Positions 1 through 11,726 of a DNA stretch of 64,000 nt are shown in pieces (the first letter of the stretch is position 1; every line of letters begins with the position of its first letter). Source of the DNA: Rhodeus uyekii (Eukaryota; Chordata; Actinopteri; Cypriniformes; Acheilognathidae); assembly GCA_037043235.1 (NCBI GenBank), contig JAWRVZ010000094.1, positions 2,367,001-2,431,000 of the forward strand, in the 5' to 3' direction. Under the pieces are notes generated by a model. The model had not been told where the DNA came from. It did not search any database and saw nothing but the letters and a program-made list of their open reading frames with translations. Made by a program: the position numbers and the translations under genes.

Positions 1-102
1 TGTAATACAGTTTGATTTATGATGCAAAATTTACTTTTGGCCCGCGGCTCTCAATCAAGTTCGATTTTTGGCCCTTCATAGGAAAAAGTTTGGGCACCCC
101 TG
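1..102 (-). mobile_element. hAT-type transposon terminal fragment
   Basis: Read on the minus strand, the segment begins at position 102 with CAGGGGTGCCCAAAC, followed by the family's usual start about a gap-filling 'gggccaaaaatcgaac' stretch. CAGGGGTG termini are typical of fish hAT elements. Only one end lies in the window, so the target duplication and the other terminus cannot be checked. No transposase is visible. Confidence 0.6.
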
Positions 103-292
103 ATCAAGACTTTTGGGTTTGACAAGTGCCAAACACTAGGGCACCTTAATGAGGCTGAAAGCCTTGCGTCACAATCGGCACTTTTAGATTCGCTCGTATG
201 TGGTCTGATCGTTTAGGGCGCCGCTGGCTTTACAGTTTTCTGTGATGTTTGTGTCAAAAGTAAATAAATAGGGAGTTAAAGGTGAGACTTAC

Positions 293-443
293 ACTCTGCA
301 TTGGTGAGCAGGACGGAGGCGGTGAGCAGCAGGAGACAGTGTCGGACGGAGGGTAACGCTACACGAACACTTGGCACAGACATGATGTTACGACTCACCC
401 ACTGAGTGTGCCGCTCACAACGCTCCAGCAACGCTCTCACAAC
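293..443 (-). CDS. Exon 2: translation start and secretory signal peptide of an unidentified gene (partial)
   Basis: This is a 151-nt exon on the minus strand. The acceptor is a strong pyrimidine tract ending in CTGTCTGTAG at 444, and the donor is GAGT|GTAAGTCT at 293/292. The frame is open through the whole exon. The first in-frame ATG is at 383-381, with A at -3. It gives 30 residues starting MSVPSVRVALPSVRH, then a hydrophobic core (CLLLLTASVLL) and a TNA-E end that resembles a signal peptidase site. The exon ends one base into the next codon (phase 1), as is common between a signal-peptide exon and Ig, EGF, sushi or similar extracellular modules. No upstream ATG in this frame exists in exon 1, where a stop occurs at 31328-31326, so this ATG is the natural start. 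The product is probably secreted or a type I membrane protein. Later exons lie left of base 1 and I cannot identify the family. The exon call is fairly sure; its pairing with the 31.1-kb exon is inferred from splice sites and frame. Confidence 0.72.
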
Positions 444-756
444 CTACAGACAGAGAAACACAAAAGCAATGAATAAATCAAAAGATATTTATCATTTCAT
501 GACTGGAAAAAAAATTAACAATTTTAAACTTTAAGGTAAAAGACTACTGTTTTTTTGTTTTTTTCTATGCACTGGTCAGATGTGAGGTCTAATTTGCATC
601 CATACATGTCCTCTTTCAGATTAGTGAGAATATGTGAAAACATTTTTGGCTTGTGAGCAACTTATAAAATATATATATATGTATAAAATAAAATAATTAT
701 AGTCAAAATGATAATTATAGTCAAAAGCAATTATACTTCGGTGGCTGCCTCTGCTT

Positions 757-1160
757 TTGAAGATAGCCGTGAAAAAAAAAAAGACTACTGTCTGGACAAC
801 TAAGATTTTAGTTTCTTCCTTCATCAAAGTTTGCTTTTTGAAGGGAATTCAATGTCGCAGTTTTTATGAACAGTCCGAACAGCCCTTCTTTGGTATAGCG
901 ATGACAGACTGGCAGATCATGCAAACGCACCTCGAAAATGACAGTGAAGAAAAAGAAATTCTACCTCCCACTCCATATGGAAGTGTTAAGTTTCTGACTT
1001 CTTAGCTTTCTAGTTTTCTAGAGTTTTGCAGCACTTGGCGCCATCGTGCGCAAGCGCAGTGACCCATGTGTCAGAAAAGGTCAGATGTCAGACTGTCTGC
1101 CCTGTATGTCAAATCAAGTGACCAATTTCATAGTGAGGATGGTGATGTCTATTTTGCTAA
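757..1160 (-). pseudogene. hAT transposase remnant, GTF2IRD2/ZBED-like N-terminal region
   Basis: The segment matches, in reverse, the same sequence found at about 16820-17540 (+) and within 57.6-58.2 kb (-). Shared landmarks are the region around 1060-1130 (CAAGCGCAGTGACCCA, then a CATCTGAC stretch and the CACTTGATT motif) and a coding stretch where other copies read VCLICQ...IPKKGNVERHF. Here the coding part is broken by stops and frameshifts. The family is the fish hAT group whose protein resembles the transposase-derived end of GTF2IRD2. No termini remain. Confidence 0.6.
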
Positions 1161-2241
1161 TCCCATGCCATCTATCACACTACCTTTGCAGATTGACATT
1201 TCAGACACCCCAGGTTTAGATAGATAGACATATTAATAGCCAATACTGGTTTTCCCTGAAAATGTACTCATGTTCCCTGAGCTGTGAACACAGGTCCCAC
1301 TAGAGGATGTCAGGCCCTCATAACAACCTCATGAAGTCTGTTTCTGATAGTTTGGTCAGAAGCATGCACATTGGTCGGCTGCTGGAGGTAATTTTGTAGT
1401 TTGCTGGCAGTGTTCCTCTTGTTCTTGTTTTCTGTCGTTGTTTCGCTGACAGAAGTGAATATATTTATTTATAAGAAACAACGCACTACAGCCTGTAAAA
1501 CAATATATATATATATTTTTTTTTTTGTTTTATTTTTTTTATCTATATTTCCTTTTATATTTCCCCACTAGATGAATCATAAAGCCTATCACTCTGTGAA
1601 GGACATGAGACATGAAAGAGACCATCTCTTTTCTAACATCTTAATGAATTCTACTGATATTCCAAGGATTTGACACTTGTTGTAAAAGGTCTGAATAGCA
1701 AATTTCATCTTCCACAAGGGCAAGACATGTTTGATTTTGAAGACATGTTTGATTTTCAAGACATGTTTGATACAAATAAACTTGGCACGCCTTACGAAGT
1801 CTTATAATAAGCACAAATTGTGTTAAATAGAATTTGATGTGCAAGAAACGTTAACATTCCCCTGCCAAAATGGGTGAGACCTGAGTTAAGATTTGGGGAA
1901 AGAAACAAGCGATTCCGTGTCTAGTAGGAAAACAAGAGATTCCATGTCTAGTGGAATAACTAATGAAATAGTTAAATTTGCTGATAATCAGGGTGATCAG
2001 TTTGCAAAAAAACTTGAAAACAAAGTCGACAAAGCTTAAATGTATTTTCAATTCAGCATAAATCTAAATGCTTCCATGACTGTGATACCATTTAATTGCT
2101 AAACTGTTATTTATTTCATAAAAAAAGTTCTGGCCGAAGGCATCTGACCGTATCAAATTTTCATGTTGCAACAATTGCATAAGCTTTTTATAATGGTATA
2201 AAGTATTATTCCGGTATTGGATTAAGTTGAACACTATAACA
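1161..2241. other. Unassigned AT-rich intronic DNA with two short tandem repeats
   Basis: No gene or known transposon was recognised. Positions 1721-1770 hold three copies of an 18-bp unit (CAAGACATGTTTGATTTT). Positions 1906-1955 hold two imperfect copies of a unit of about 27 bp around GATTCCGTGTCTAGT. Poly-T and (AT) runs occur at about 1503-1545. Confidence 0.5.
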
Positions 2242-2740
2242 CAGTGGTCCCCAAACCCGGTCCGCAGCCGAAATGGTACTGGGATGCGGATCGGATCGCG
2301 AACCGGTCCATGGATCAAATGTTATCGGCTCGCCCAATTTACGTAGTGGAGTTGAGCGGCTGCAAGCCGTAGCTTTGGTGGTGAGGTGTGTTTCGCTTTC
2401 CCGTCAGAAGCTGAGCTGAGTTTTCCAAAGCAATAACATTCACAACCTTTACAATAATTATCTGTAGTCCAGATTTAAACAAAAATATTTAGGTTTTAAA
2501 ACAAATATCCATTAGTGTTCATGTATTTTGTGGTGTGATCAACAATGTGAATGCAAAAATCTGAATGGCTATTTAAAACATAGCTATGTAACGCCTGCAT
2601 TTCTGCTCTTCCATCAGCGCTATCTGCTGTCAGAGTGTGAACGTGTATTTTCATTGACCGCATCTCTCATTGCGCATTGCGCTGTTCACGTGCGCGCAAG
2701 CCTTTTGACGCAGTATATAGCGCTGTTGTGCATTTAAAAC
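2242..2740. mobile_element. Degenerate hAT element with a CAGTGGTCCCCAAAC terminus
   Basis: The terminus CAGTGGTCCCCAAACCC at 2242 and the following 'ggtccgcagccg ... ggaccggt' type sequence are characteristic of a widespread hAT group. A plus-strand frame at about 2590-2680 ends in SECERVFSLTASLI, which recalls the hAT dimerisation motif (P-SERVFS-AG), but it is short and off consensus. No matching right terminus or 8-bp duplication was found, so the right boundary is a guess. Confidence 0.5.
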
Positions 2741-4061
2741 AGTTGACAAGAAATGCATTCTAAAAATCTTAATTCGTAATAATTATTCCCAGTATTTTTA
2801 AGTGCCCACGATAACAATATTGTGCATATTCATTATAGATATATATCGCATTACTGTATAATTTTCACATAAAACAGCATTCACATTCAAAAAAAGGGGT
2901 ACAAACCACCAGTACTACTTGTCAAGTTTACCAGCACAGCCCTAACTTACACAATATTCACAGATTAATGTCAGTTTAATGCCATTTAAGTAGAAATTTA
3001 AGACAGCAATTTTTTTTTACAGTGTGGGGAAAGTATCTATTAGTTACAAATTGTACCCTATACACCTATATTTTCTTTAACAAGTTTTTACCTTTAGAAT
3101 CAGAGTGACCTTTAGAATCAGAGTACCTTTAGAATCAAACACACACATAGCTCATCACAAACTCACCATTAAAATGAGCGATTTTACAAGCTACTAACAA
3201 CAAAAGTATCTTTTCCCTATGAGTATGAGGTTTCTTTTCCTATTGAACAAATGCAATTCAAAGTGTAAAACACTTATATACACAGTTTATAAATTCAGCA
3301 GTATTTATCACTCTTCATCACTGACACAAACACAGACGACGCAGGCTGGACTTCTGTTCCCACCACACACACGGAAGTCAGAGTTGGCACGCATTCGCCG
3401 CCTGCTGACCAATGTCACACGCACTGCCACGCTTGCTATTTCCGTTCACGATACCATCGCTGGCTCTGGCTGGTACTTTATGAGCTCATTTTGACTCCAA
3501 TCACACGTATTCACGAATGTGAGATGACAGTCTGTGTAATATTTGTGTGATTAATTAATAGTTCAGATATCAGCTGCTCCAGTCTCGTGTTTTGTGGACT
3601 TTTATTCTAAGCTTTTGTTCGGAGAGTGAGACAGACAGAGAGACAGACACATCCATTGTGTGAGCTTTGTATCTGTTCCTGATGAGCTGATTCTTTGTTG
3701 AATACGAATTTCCATCATGCTCACACACACACACAGAGCAAACACTCTCTCTAGAAATCTGACAGATAAGTAATACCACATGTCGCCCACGTTGGCAGGC
3801 GATTTGTAAATAAACGAGAAAATGGCCGTATTTTTTTTTCTCTTCTTGTTACTCATCTGTCTGACATTGATCCAGAGAGAGAGAGAAAGAGACGGACTCA
3901 ATTGAAAATCACATCAATTCATTCACACGAGGGAGCGTCTCTAGATCCCTTGATAGACGGAATGAACTTCAGGGACATTACTCACGCCTTTTTGCCAAGG
4001 GTGCCTTTAGTGTTCCTCATTAACATGTATGCAAATAATGACTAACAATCAAAACATGCTA
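2741..4061. other. Unassigned intronic DNA
   Basis: No gene or clear repeat family was found. At about 2790-2945, a motif near 'cgataacaatattgtgcat' followed by 'cagccctaa' resembles the worn end of another hAT family, but this is too weak to list. Short runs of CA and GAGA occur near 3720-3740 and 3878-3890. Confidence 0.4.
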
Positions 4062-4414
4062 CTATTTATTAGAGTTGAGCCGGATACTCGGCTGAAACGA
4101 GTATCCGGTACGGATAATGCACTTTTGCCGAGTACGAGTATCATACGAGTAAAACGAGTCGTTATCTGTGCTCGGATTGAATAAAAATCCTCATTGGGCA
4201 GCTGAGTGTCTGCGTGCAAATTTCCTTCGTCCCGCTGCTCCGCCCTGCTCATTCTCACACAGAACGCTGAGACGAGAACAGGTGTCTTTCTCTCTCGGTC
4301 ACTCAGGTTCGCGGGTCTTTTCCGTTAACGTTTAGGGCAGGGTGGTAGCGCGAGCGCGAAGCATCATAAGCCATAAGCTAGACTTGATTAATACAGGAAG
4401 TGTTCGACGCGGTA

Positions 4415-4505
4415 GCTGGAGCGCGGGCCATCTCGCGGGCCATTAATAAAATGATCTCGCGGGCCGGACATAATAACACGCCGGGCCGGGAGTTTGACAC
4501 CTATG
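4415..4505 (-). mobile_element. Terminal fragment of a second hAT family inside the 4070-5247 element
   Basis: On the minus strand the segment starts at about 4505 with CATAGGTGTCAAACTC, then CCGGCCCGGCGTG, and repeats 'ggcccgcgaga'. This is a familiar hAT end. No second terminus or target duplication was found, so it may be an old insertion or a captured fragment. Confidence 0.55.
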
Positions 4506-4771
4506 GTTTAGGGTTTCTTCAGCTTTAGATTTGTTTTTTATTTCAATTTGTTTGTAGTACTTGCTTATTAGCCAGTATAGTTCTGGTAAACGTGGGGTTT
4601 GACTGTCGTTGCGTCTCTGCGTGTCGGAGATTTTTTTTTTTAACCGTCTGCTGGCTCTAACGAGTGTTTAACTTCACGCACTAAGTGTCTGACACTTTCT
4701 TGCTGTATTTCATACATAATAAATGCAGATTTTAAAAACAACGTCAGACTATTTGATCCATAGAACACACA

Positions 4772-4806
<35 letters not shown>
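4772..4806. repeat. (TC)n microsatellite
   Basis: An interrupted run of about 17 TC units lies inside the hAT element and is followed by ACTC and CA repeats. Confidence 0.85.
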
Positions 4807-5255
4807 ACTCACTCACTCACACACACGCATACCTGGCGTGGAAATTAAAAAAAATCATACTGATCATAAAAAATTAGAAGTTAAAAAAAGAAAGTTATGT
4901 TTAAATGAAAAATCTTGTTCATTACATTTTTCTTCATAATTCCAACCGCATGTGTTGTATTCATTGTTGCAAAACTTATTTTATATAGTTTGTTTGTTCT
5001 TGTGATCAAAACCTTTGATATGAAGCTCAATGCTGATGCTGTCATGTAAATAGTTTTCTAATCAGCAATAAATATAACAATTTCTAATCGACCCAAATCA
5101 ATTGCATGATTAAAAACAACATAGTAGGTACAGTCCCGCCCACTTCCTGGTTAAATCCCGCCCATTTCCGGGTTAGGCCACGCCCAGTCCGAGTACAGAT
5201 ACAGATACAGATACAGATACAGATAATGCTGTACTCGCTCATCCCTACTATTTAT

Positions 5256-7299
5256 CATACGATGTCAATATTAACACTGGGATTAATATTACAGCTCTGT
5301 ATTTCCAACATGTTGTAGCAAAATTCACATTTTATTGTGAACTGCCTGTAATAAACAACTGAATAGCATTTTAAGCACCTTGAGCTGCATCGGTCATCGG
5401 ATTCAAATGATTAATCTCCTGAGTCTGTAGAATGTTCTGGTGTTGCTATTAACATCTTTGCATACATTAAAAAAATCTGCAGATATGTCTGATATTTTTC
5501 AGCTTTTGATTTGAGATACTTTCTCATCAAATGATATGAGATACTATTTACATTCAATTTTTAACTCTACGTTTGTGAAATAGTACTTTTAAACTTTTAA
5601 AAGAGTAATTATGAAAATAATATACTAAAACGTGAAATATAATACGTATTAGTAATATTAACTGCAATTAAAGGAAAATGTATTAGTTCAAATTTATGCA
5701 TTTAATAAATGCATTTAGTAATTTAGTATTTTTTCGCATTTAGCTTTTAAATTTTAGCATTCAGAATGTTTTGTTTGTAGTATTCATCTTTGAATGCAAT
5801 TTCATAATTCTATTATATTCGAAACATGTTTAAAGTGTACAGTCAAAAATGTAAAAGTGTAAACATTTATGGTAACCTAAAATATAATTGTATGTCATTT
5901 CTATTGAAACTTGTAGCTATAGTGAAACGTATTTGTATGTTCCCATTTAAACGCACCACCATACACATGATTGACCGTACTGGTTACACTACGTACCGTA
6001 ACCTTTACTCCGTCTCACTTTATCAAACGGATCTCAGTCCCTTTGGACAAATTCTGCTCGGAAAACTCTGCTTCCCACACTGCTGTTGAGTTTCAAGTAA
6101 AGCTCACAATGTTTATGCTACGCTCAAAGGCCACTCATAATTAAAATGCCAAGTGTTTGCTATTATCTAAATGCTAATTATGTGTGATAGAGTCGTGGCT
6201 AAATGACATTACAGAGAACAGCAGGCGTTTCTGCGGATGACGGAACCCATGTGAGGGAACCATAGCACTTTAGCGCAGAATAACCGTTGTTGTAAGGATG
6301 ACAATATCAGCGGCGCTAAACCTATTAGCTGCTGGACAAATGGAGAACAACGGTTGCTGTGGTTAAAGACCTGGACTGGTAACTAAAAGGTCAATATCAA
6401 CCCTAGTCTCTCTCGTAGTCCAGATAACTTGGCATTATGCAAATCAAATAATGTGGAGAATTAGGTGCAATCTGATTAGAACAAAACGTAAATGAACACT
6501 GAATGTAGAAGACATACAAAGAAAATGAATGTTTCCGAATTATAACAATGGAAATGAAGATGCTGTATCATACAAAATATCGAATAACACACCACAGTTA
6601 AACTATAATGAAGTACTTTACACATGCTTTGGTATGTTAGTCAACACATCAAAAGGTTACTTCTATGAAGCACAAAAACACTGGTTTAAAACGAAAGTGA
6701 CCATTCATAAAACATCTGCGTGTACAGTTTTAAAAATATATATATACATACTTATCCACATTAAAGAGTCAAATGCACTTATATTTCACAAGGGTTAAAG
6801 ATCCGGGCTAGTAACTCAAGTCATAGCATTAAACTCTCTTGCAGCCCTGGTTCATTAGGAATGATGCTAATCAAGTAATGCTGTAAATTAGGTGCAATCG
6901 GATTGGAACAACATGTAAATGAACTCTTAAAGTAAAAGAAATACAACAAAATAATTGCTTCTGAATTAAAATTCTTTAATACTAATGACTACTCTCAGAC
7001 GATTAGGACTGTGTAAAAACTAACTTAATTTAAAAATACCCTGAAAAAATTGGTGTAGGAACAAATTTCACAATTAAGTACAAGGTAAGAGGAAATAACA
7101 TTAAATGTGAAGATTTAAAGTGGAAAGAATGAAATAGCATTTTCTTACACTCTTAGTACTTTCAAATGTAATTTACAAAAGTCATTATTTAACATTTAAG
7201 TAACATTTTGTCTAAGCGCATGTACAAACACAAGCTCGTTGTTAAGCTCGTTTTTTTCACAGAGGAGTGGAAGCATAAAAAGAGGAGCAACACCAGTGA
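5256..7299. other. Unassigned intronic DNA containing a spaced direct duplication
   Basis: No gene was recognised. Segments 6355-6520 and 6790-6955 are diverged direct copies of each other. Shared landmarks are GGTTAAAGA, ATGCAAATCAA/ATGCTAATCAA, AATTAGGTGCAATC and GATTAGAACAA/GATTGGAACAA. This is either a local duplication or two copies of an unrecognised repeat. Confidence 0.45.
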
Positions 7300-7790
7300 A
7301 GTCAAGTCAAGTCACCTTTATTTATATAGCGCTTTTTACAATGTGGATTGTTTCAAAGCAGCTTTACAGGAAAAACAATATAAACAAAGTTTGTTTGGCT
7401 GAACAGAAGCCCCAAAAGAGCAGCTGAATCAATACAATTGATGAATTTTAAGTGTTAAGTTTCCCCAACTGAGCAAGCCATAGGCGACAGCGGCAAGGAA
7501 CCAAAACTCCGGCAGGTGACGTAACGAATGAAGAATAGAATGGAGAAAAAACCTTGGGAGAAACCAGGCTCAGTTGGGGAACCAGTTCTCCTCTGGCCAA
7601 CAGACAAACAGTGCATGATTATTATACAACAATTCAAGTCCAATATGAAGTCCAATTTGGTCCGGTTAGAGATGGGTTCATGATCGTCACAGGGGAGGGT
7701 CTAGTAGAGTCACAATCTCCGCAGACACCCCAGGGCAGTGCTGTGCTCGTGTCCAGGTCCTTCATCTGATCTGGAGGATGAGAGAGGATC
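7300..7790 (+). repeat. Dispersed cyprinid repeat with 'TTTATTTATATAGCGCTTTT' head
   Basis: The block starts with the GTCAAGTCACCTTTATTTAT head, continues through CAAAGCAGCTTTACAGGAAA, and includes 'gcaaggaaccaaaactcc' and 'accttgggagaaaccaggctcag'. I recognise it as a highly repeated block in cyprinid DNA. I cannot give its class. Two short open frames in it are not genes. The exact right end is uncertain. Confidence 0.6.
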
Positions 7791-7811
7791 AGGCCTAGAT
7801 TTTACATCCAA

Positions 7812-8115
7812 TGTAATGCGGTTCTTTGTTCGGGGAAGAAGGAGGTGGGAGCCAGCGAACGTTTAACACTTTTAATAATCAAATAAAAATAAAACAAAAT
7901 CAAAGTAATGGCTGCATTCCCTCACAGAAGACTGCTGCCCACACAAACACAACATCAAATCCAGGCATGGTCCTCTCTCATCCCTCACTGGCGTCAATGC
8001 TCCTTTTATGCTTCCGCTGTGATATACGAGGCAAGAGAAGCTCAATCACGCCACCGTCCTCTCATCATTAATGTCATGTCCCTCGGCCCCGCCCTGCTCG
8101 CTTCAATCTGTTAAA
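7812..8115 (-). mobile_element. Probable solo LTR of a Gypsy-like retrotransposon
   Basis: Read on the minus strand, the segment has LTR anatomy: a GC-rich 5' part, a TATA-like CATAAAAGGAG at about 8005, an ATTAAA polyadenylation signal near 7870, and an end at CGCATTACA (7812). No internal coding region adjoins it, so it appears to be a solo LTR or a fragment. The left (5') boundary is not defined by a visible target duplication. Confidence 0.5.
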
Positions 8116-11100
8116 CGAATAGTAAATGAACTCAAAAAAAGAATTTACGTATTAGCTATGTTACTGTAACTTTTGTTACAGTATTTATTTATCTTTGTTA
8201 ACATTAATTTTAAAAACTGTATTAACCAATGTTAAGGTTTGCTCAGGTACATTAAAAACCAATAAAACATTACAACTATTGATTTTTTAATTAGATTTGT
8301 ATTTTTTCTTCCAAATATTAATAAATTATTTAGAAGTTGTTGTTTTTCCATTGTCACGTCATGTTAATTAATGGAAACTCATTGTAAAGTGTAACCTGAA
8401 ATCTGACTGACCTCAGTAGTGTATGTATTTAAATATGAATTTCTGTCTTATAACGAAAGATCGAGAGATGAAAAAGAGTGAGCAGATGATCGGCGAAAGA
8501 GATTTTTAGTAAATGAACACTGAAAACAAACCACAACTAAAAAAAAAAAGATTGAAAAGATATCGCCTGTGCATCCAGTATAAAGAGTCAGCCAAACATT
8601 TAATCACACGCACGCACACACACACACACACACACACAGGTTGAGCTTTGTAAATCTCTCTCGGTCTGATAAGGCGGCAGCGAGCGATGAAATGGAGTTT
8701 GCCAAAGCCGATTCTCTAGGGTAAGATTAGGCGAGCGTGTTTCCACTGGTCCATCCGCCGCTGCGGGATGGAGATTTGTTCGGATTTCCTTTCATACGGG
8801 TCTGTAATGCAGCAGAGTTTTGAAGAGAACAACGTCTGTTTAACGCTGTGTGTCTGGGGTTGGAAATGAGCACCACAGACTAATGAATAAAAGCGGTTAT
8901 AAACCATCAACAACAAATTATCATTTAATCAGTCTGTACTCTGAATAACACTACTTTACCATTTATTTTCTATTTTAAGTAAACTTTGTTTTATACATAA
9001 AGCATAGGGCATCCATAGTATACTATATTTATTTCCCTCATTTTGTTAAAAAAATGTATAGTATAGAATATAAATATTTATAAATGTTTTTATTATCCTT
9101 CATTTACTTCTGAGAAAATAAATAAAACATCATTAGAAGAGATATAAACCAGTATCTCAAGCATCATTGAGCAGTGTTCAGCTCAGCTCAGGTGAAACAC
9201 ATGTGGGCGATTTCCCAGTCAAAGCAGAAACACGTTTATTTGTGTGCAACCCATATGCGCTCACAGGTGCACAAGCACACGTACACACGGGTTTTCATTT
9301 GGGGATATTCCATTGACATGATTTTTATACTGTACCAACTCCATGTTCTATCCGCTAAACCTAAACCTCCCATTACAGGAAAGAAATGTTCATTCAAAAT
9401 CATTAAAAGGTATTGTCCTTTAGCATCAGGATTATTTGTAAGAGGAAAGAAACTAGCTTGAGTCGAGTTGAAACTTTGATTCACTAGCAGCAGAGCAGCA
9501 CTACATCTTGCCTGTCAGCAAGAGTGAACACGCTAAATTAATGAACTGCGTTTTGTTTGAAAATGCTCTGTATGGCGTATGATATATTGCCTTTCAGGTT
9601 CTCTTTTGTCTCTCGCAGAAGAGCCATTGTTGTCGCTTCTGTTCGGCTTTACATTTCCTGATGCGTCGCTGAGCAAATGAGTCTGAAACGCAAGCTTGCG
9701 CTATTGACGCCATGCAAATCTTGCCCCAATTCTGTAAACAAAAGCCAAACGGCTCGTTTCGTTTCAAGCGTCTGACCCTCGACGTACTTGTACGGACCTC
9801 ATTCGGACCGGATGCTTTTTTTTTTTTAAACACTTTGAGACTCTCAGAGACTCACGTTCATCTGAAATGAAAGACCAGCCGTTGGAACTGGAAAAATTTA
9901 CTGGGGAGAAATAAGCAGCTAATTCTGGATGTGTTACTCTCTTGTCTGCTTTACATTGTTTTTGGAGAGAGGACGTACACGGACCGCAGACTAGTGAAGA
10001 AACTGACCTCATTTACCCCCATCTGTGTGTCTGATGTGGTATACACACACACATATGTACACACTATAGGAGTTATTGCCTGTGCACTGATGCTAAGATG
10101 ACTATACTGCATTTGTCCAAATTTGCCATAGACATCAGATCAGTGTGTTGCATACTGTTTCCCATAATGCAACATGCTCAATCTTCCATTCCCAGTGCAA
10201 TGATGAATGGAGTGAATACATCTCCTTTTTGACTCATTAAATCTTTATGACAAAATTTTGTATATAAAGAATTGTGATGGAAATGAAAACAACCTTTTTT
10301 AATCTTAATTATATTTCTTACTGCAGACTAAATGTGACTCTCACAAAGCTGCTAAGAACATTACCGGTAAGTCTTTTATTTAAAAAAGAAAGTAGTTCCC
10401 AACCCTGGTCCTGAAGTCTTTATTACTGAGCTTATGAGTTGAATCATGTTTGATTAGGGTTCAGTAAATTTTCAGTAAGGATAATTTCAGTCACTGGAGG
10501 AGAAAAAAGATCTCTCAAAATATCTTTTTCAGCAAGAACATCAAAAAGCCCTTCAGCACTAGTCAAAAAAGCAGTGGTCAAACAAAACCACAAAAAAAAT
10601 GCAAATGACCAAATGAAAAGGGAATTAAATGTCACATGAGTCTGATGAATGTCAAACAACAGCAGATGAATCCAGCATTTCATCTACTGGACATAGAGGT
10701 CCGACCTCAAATCAGCGTCTCTCGCTCTCAAACATACACAGTAATATACCAGGAAATGTGACAGACAGAGAGAGTTTGATCTGTTGTTAGCGTCTGCTTT
10801 TACACCAGTTCACTGTGACCTTGAGTTAATTAGTGAACAATAATAAACACAGTTAACGAGAATTTCAGAACCCCCTAACAGCACAGCGCTGAACTCTGAC
10901 CCCAGAGACTGCATGTCGGTGGGTGTGTGTGTTTGTGTGTGTGTCACTCTCAAAACATGCACAGCTATGACCTAAAGGATGTGTCATAATTTTATATATT
11001 TATATACACACTACAGGTTTCATGATGATAAAGTCGGATCTTCTTGCAAAAATGCACTATAGCATGCAGGCTGAATGAGAAAATTAATCTAAACAGATTC

Positions 11101-11726
11101 TTAGTGCAAATCAGATATTTCAAAATGTTCTGTGAGATGAAATTTCAGAAACAACGTGACTGATTCAGGGATACAGCATTTTTAAATGGCTGCACATCAG
11201 CACACTGCGCCTGGACAGACATATTTTTTGTGCTGAGACTTATGTAAATGTTTTTATATTTAGAGCACTTTAAATATTGATTGCTATCAAGGTGTGAAGA
11301 AAGTTTCAACCAGTATAACAAAAAGAGTCACTCACTGCTCTTGACTTTTGTAGTTTTAATAATTATTTTATTTGTAATTAATACACTAATAAGTGTTTTT
11401 ACATTTTATTATTCAACTTCTGGATTATTTCTTAATTTAATGTTTCTGTTAAATTTAATTTGTTATTTGCATCTTTGTTATTTTTTTATAATAATTTAAA
11501 TATTGTGATTAGTAATATAGTAATTATTATTAATAAAAAAGTTGAAGAAAACATCATCATAATGCATCGAGAACTGTTCTATAATCAATTTATCAACCTC
11601 TGGATTGTAAACTAATTGTGAAGCAAGTCAAGATTCACACATCTTACAATTATACATTTGCTAATTATCTAATTACAATTAACAAACAATTTAGTTTCTC
11701 AACAGACTGCAACAGACTCTTATGTA
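8116..11726. other. Unassigned intronic DNA
   Basis: No gene was found. A (CA)n run lies at 8605-8638. The stretch 8640-8900 is less AT-rich and free of recognisable repeats. At about 9290-9440, the 'ttttatactgtaccaactcc ... ctaaacctaaacc' pattern belongs to a dispersed cyprinid repeat also present near 23.0 and 23.95 kb. Nothing else could be assigned. Confidence 0.4.
8605..8638. repeat. (CA)n microsatellite
   Basis: About 15 CA units, interrupted by CG near the left end. Confidence 0.85.

Larger units (their letters stand above)
4070..5247. mobile_element. Complete non-autonomous hAT element (1178 bp) with 8-bp target duplication
   Basis: The element is flanked by an exact 8-bp direct repeat CTATTTAT at 4062-4069 and 5248-5255, the hAT hallmark. 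The ends are TAGAGTTGAGCCGGATACTC and, inverted, TAGGGATGAGCGAGTACAGC. A hexamer array (ACAGAT)n lies near the right end at 5194-5225. The interior has no transposase. It holds a (TC)n tract at 4772-4806 and the terminal part of a second hAT at 4415-4505. The boundaries are directly supported by the duplication. Confidence 0.9.

Noticed and set aside
1721..1955. CRISPR-like short repeats
   Set aside because: Units are directly adjacent with no unique spacers. This is a tandem repeat in a vertebrate genome.
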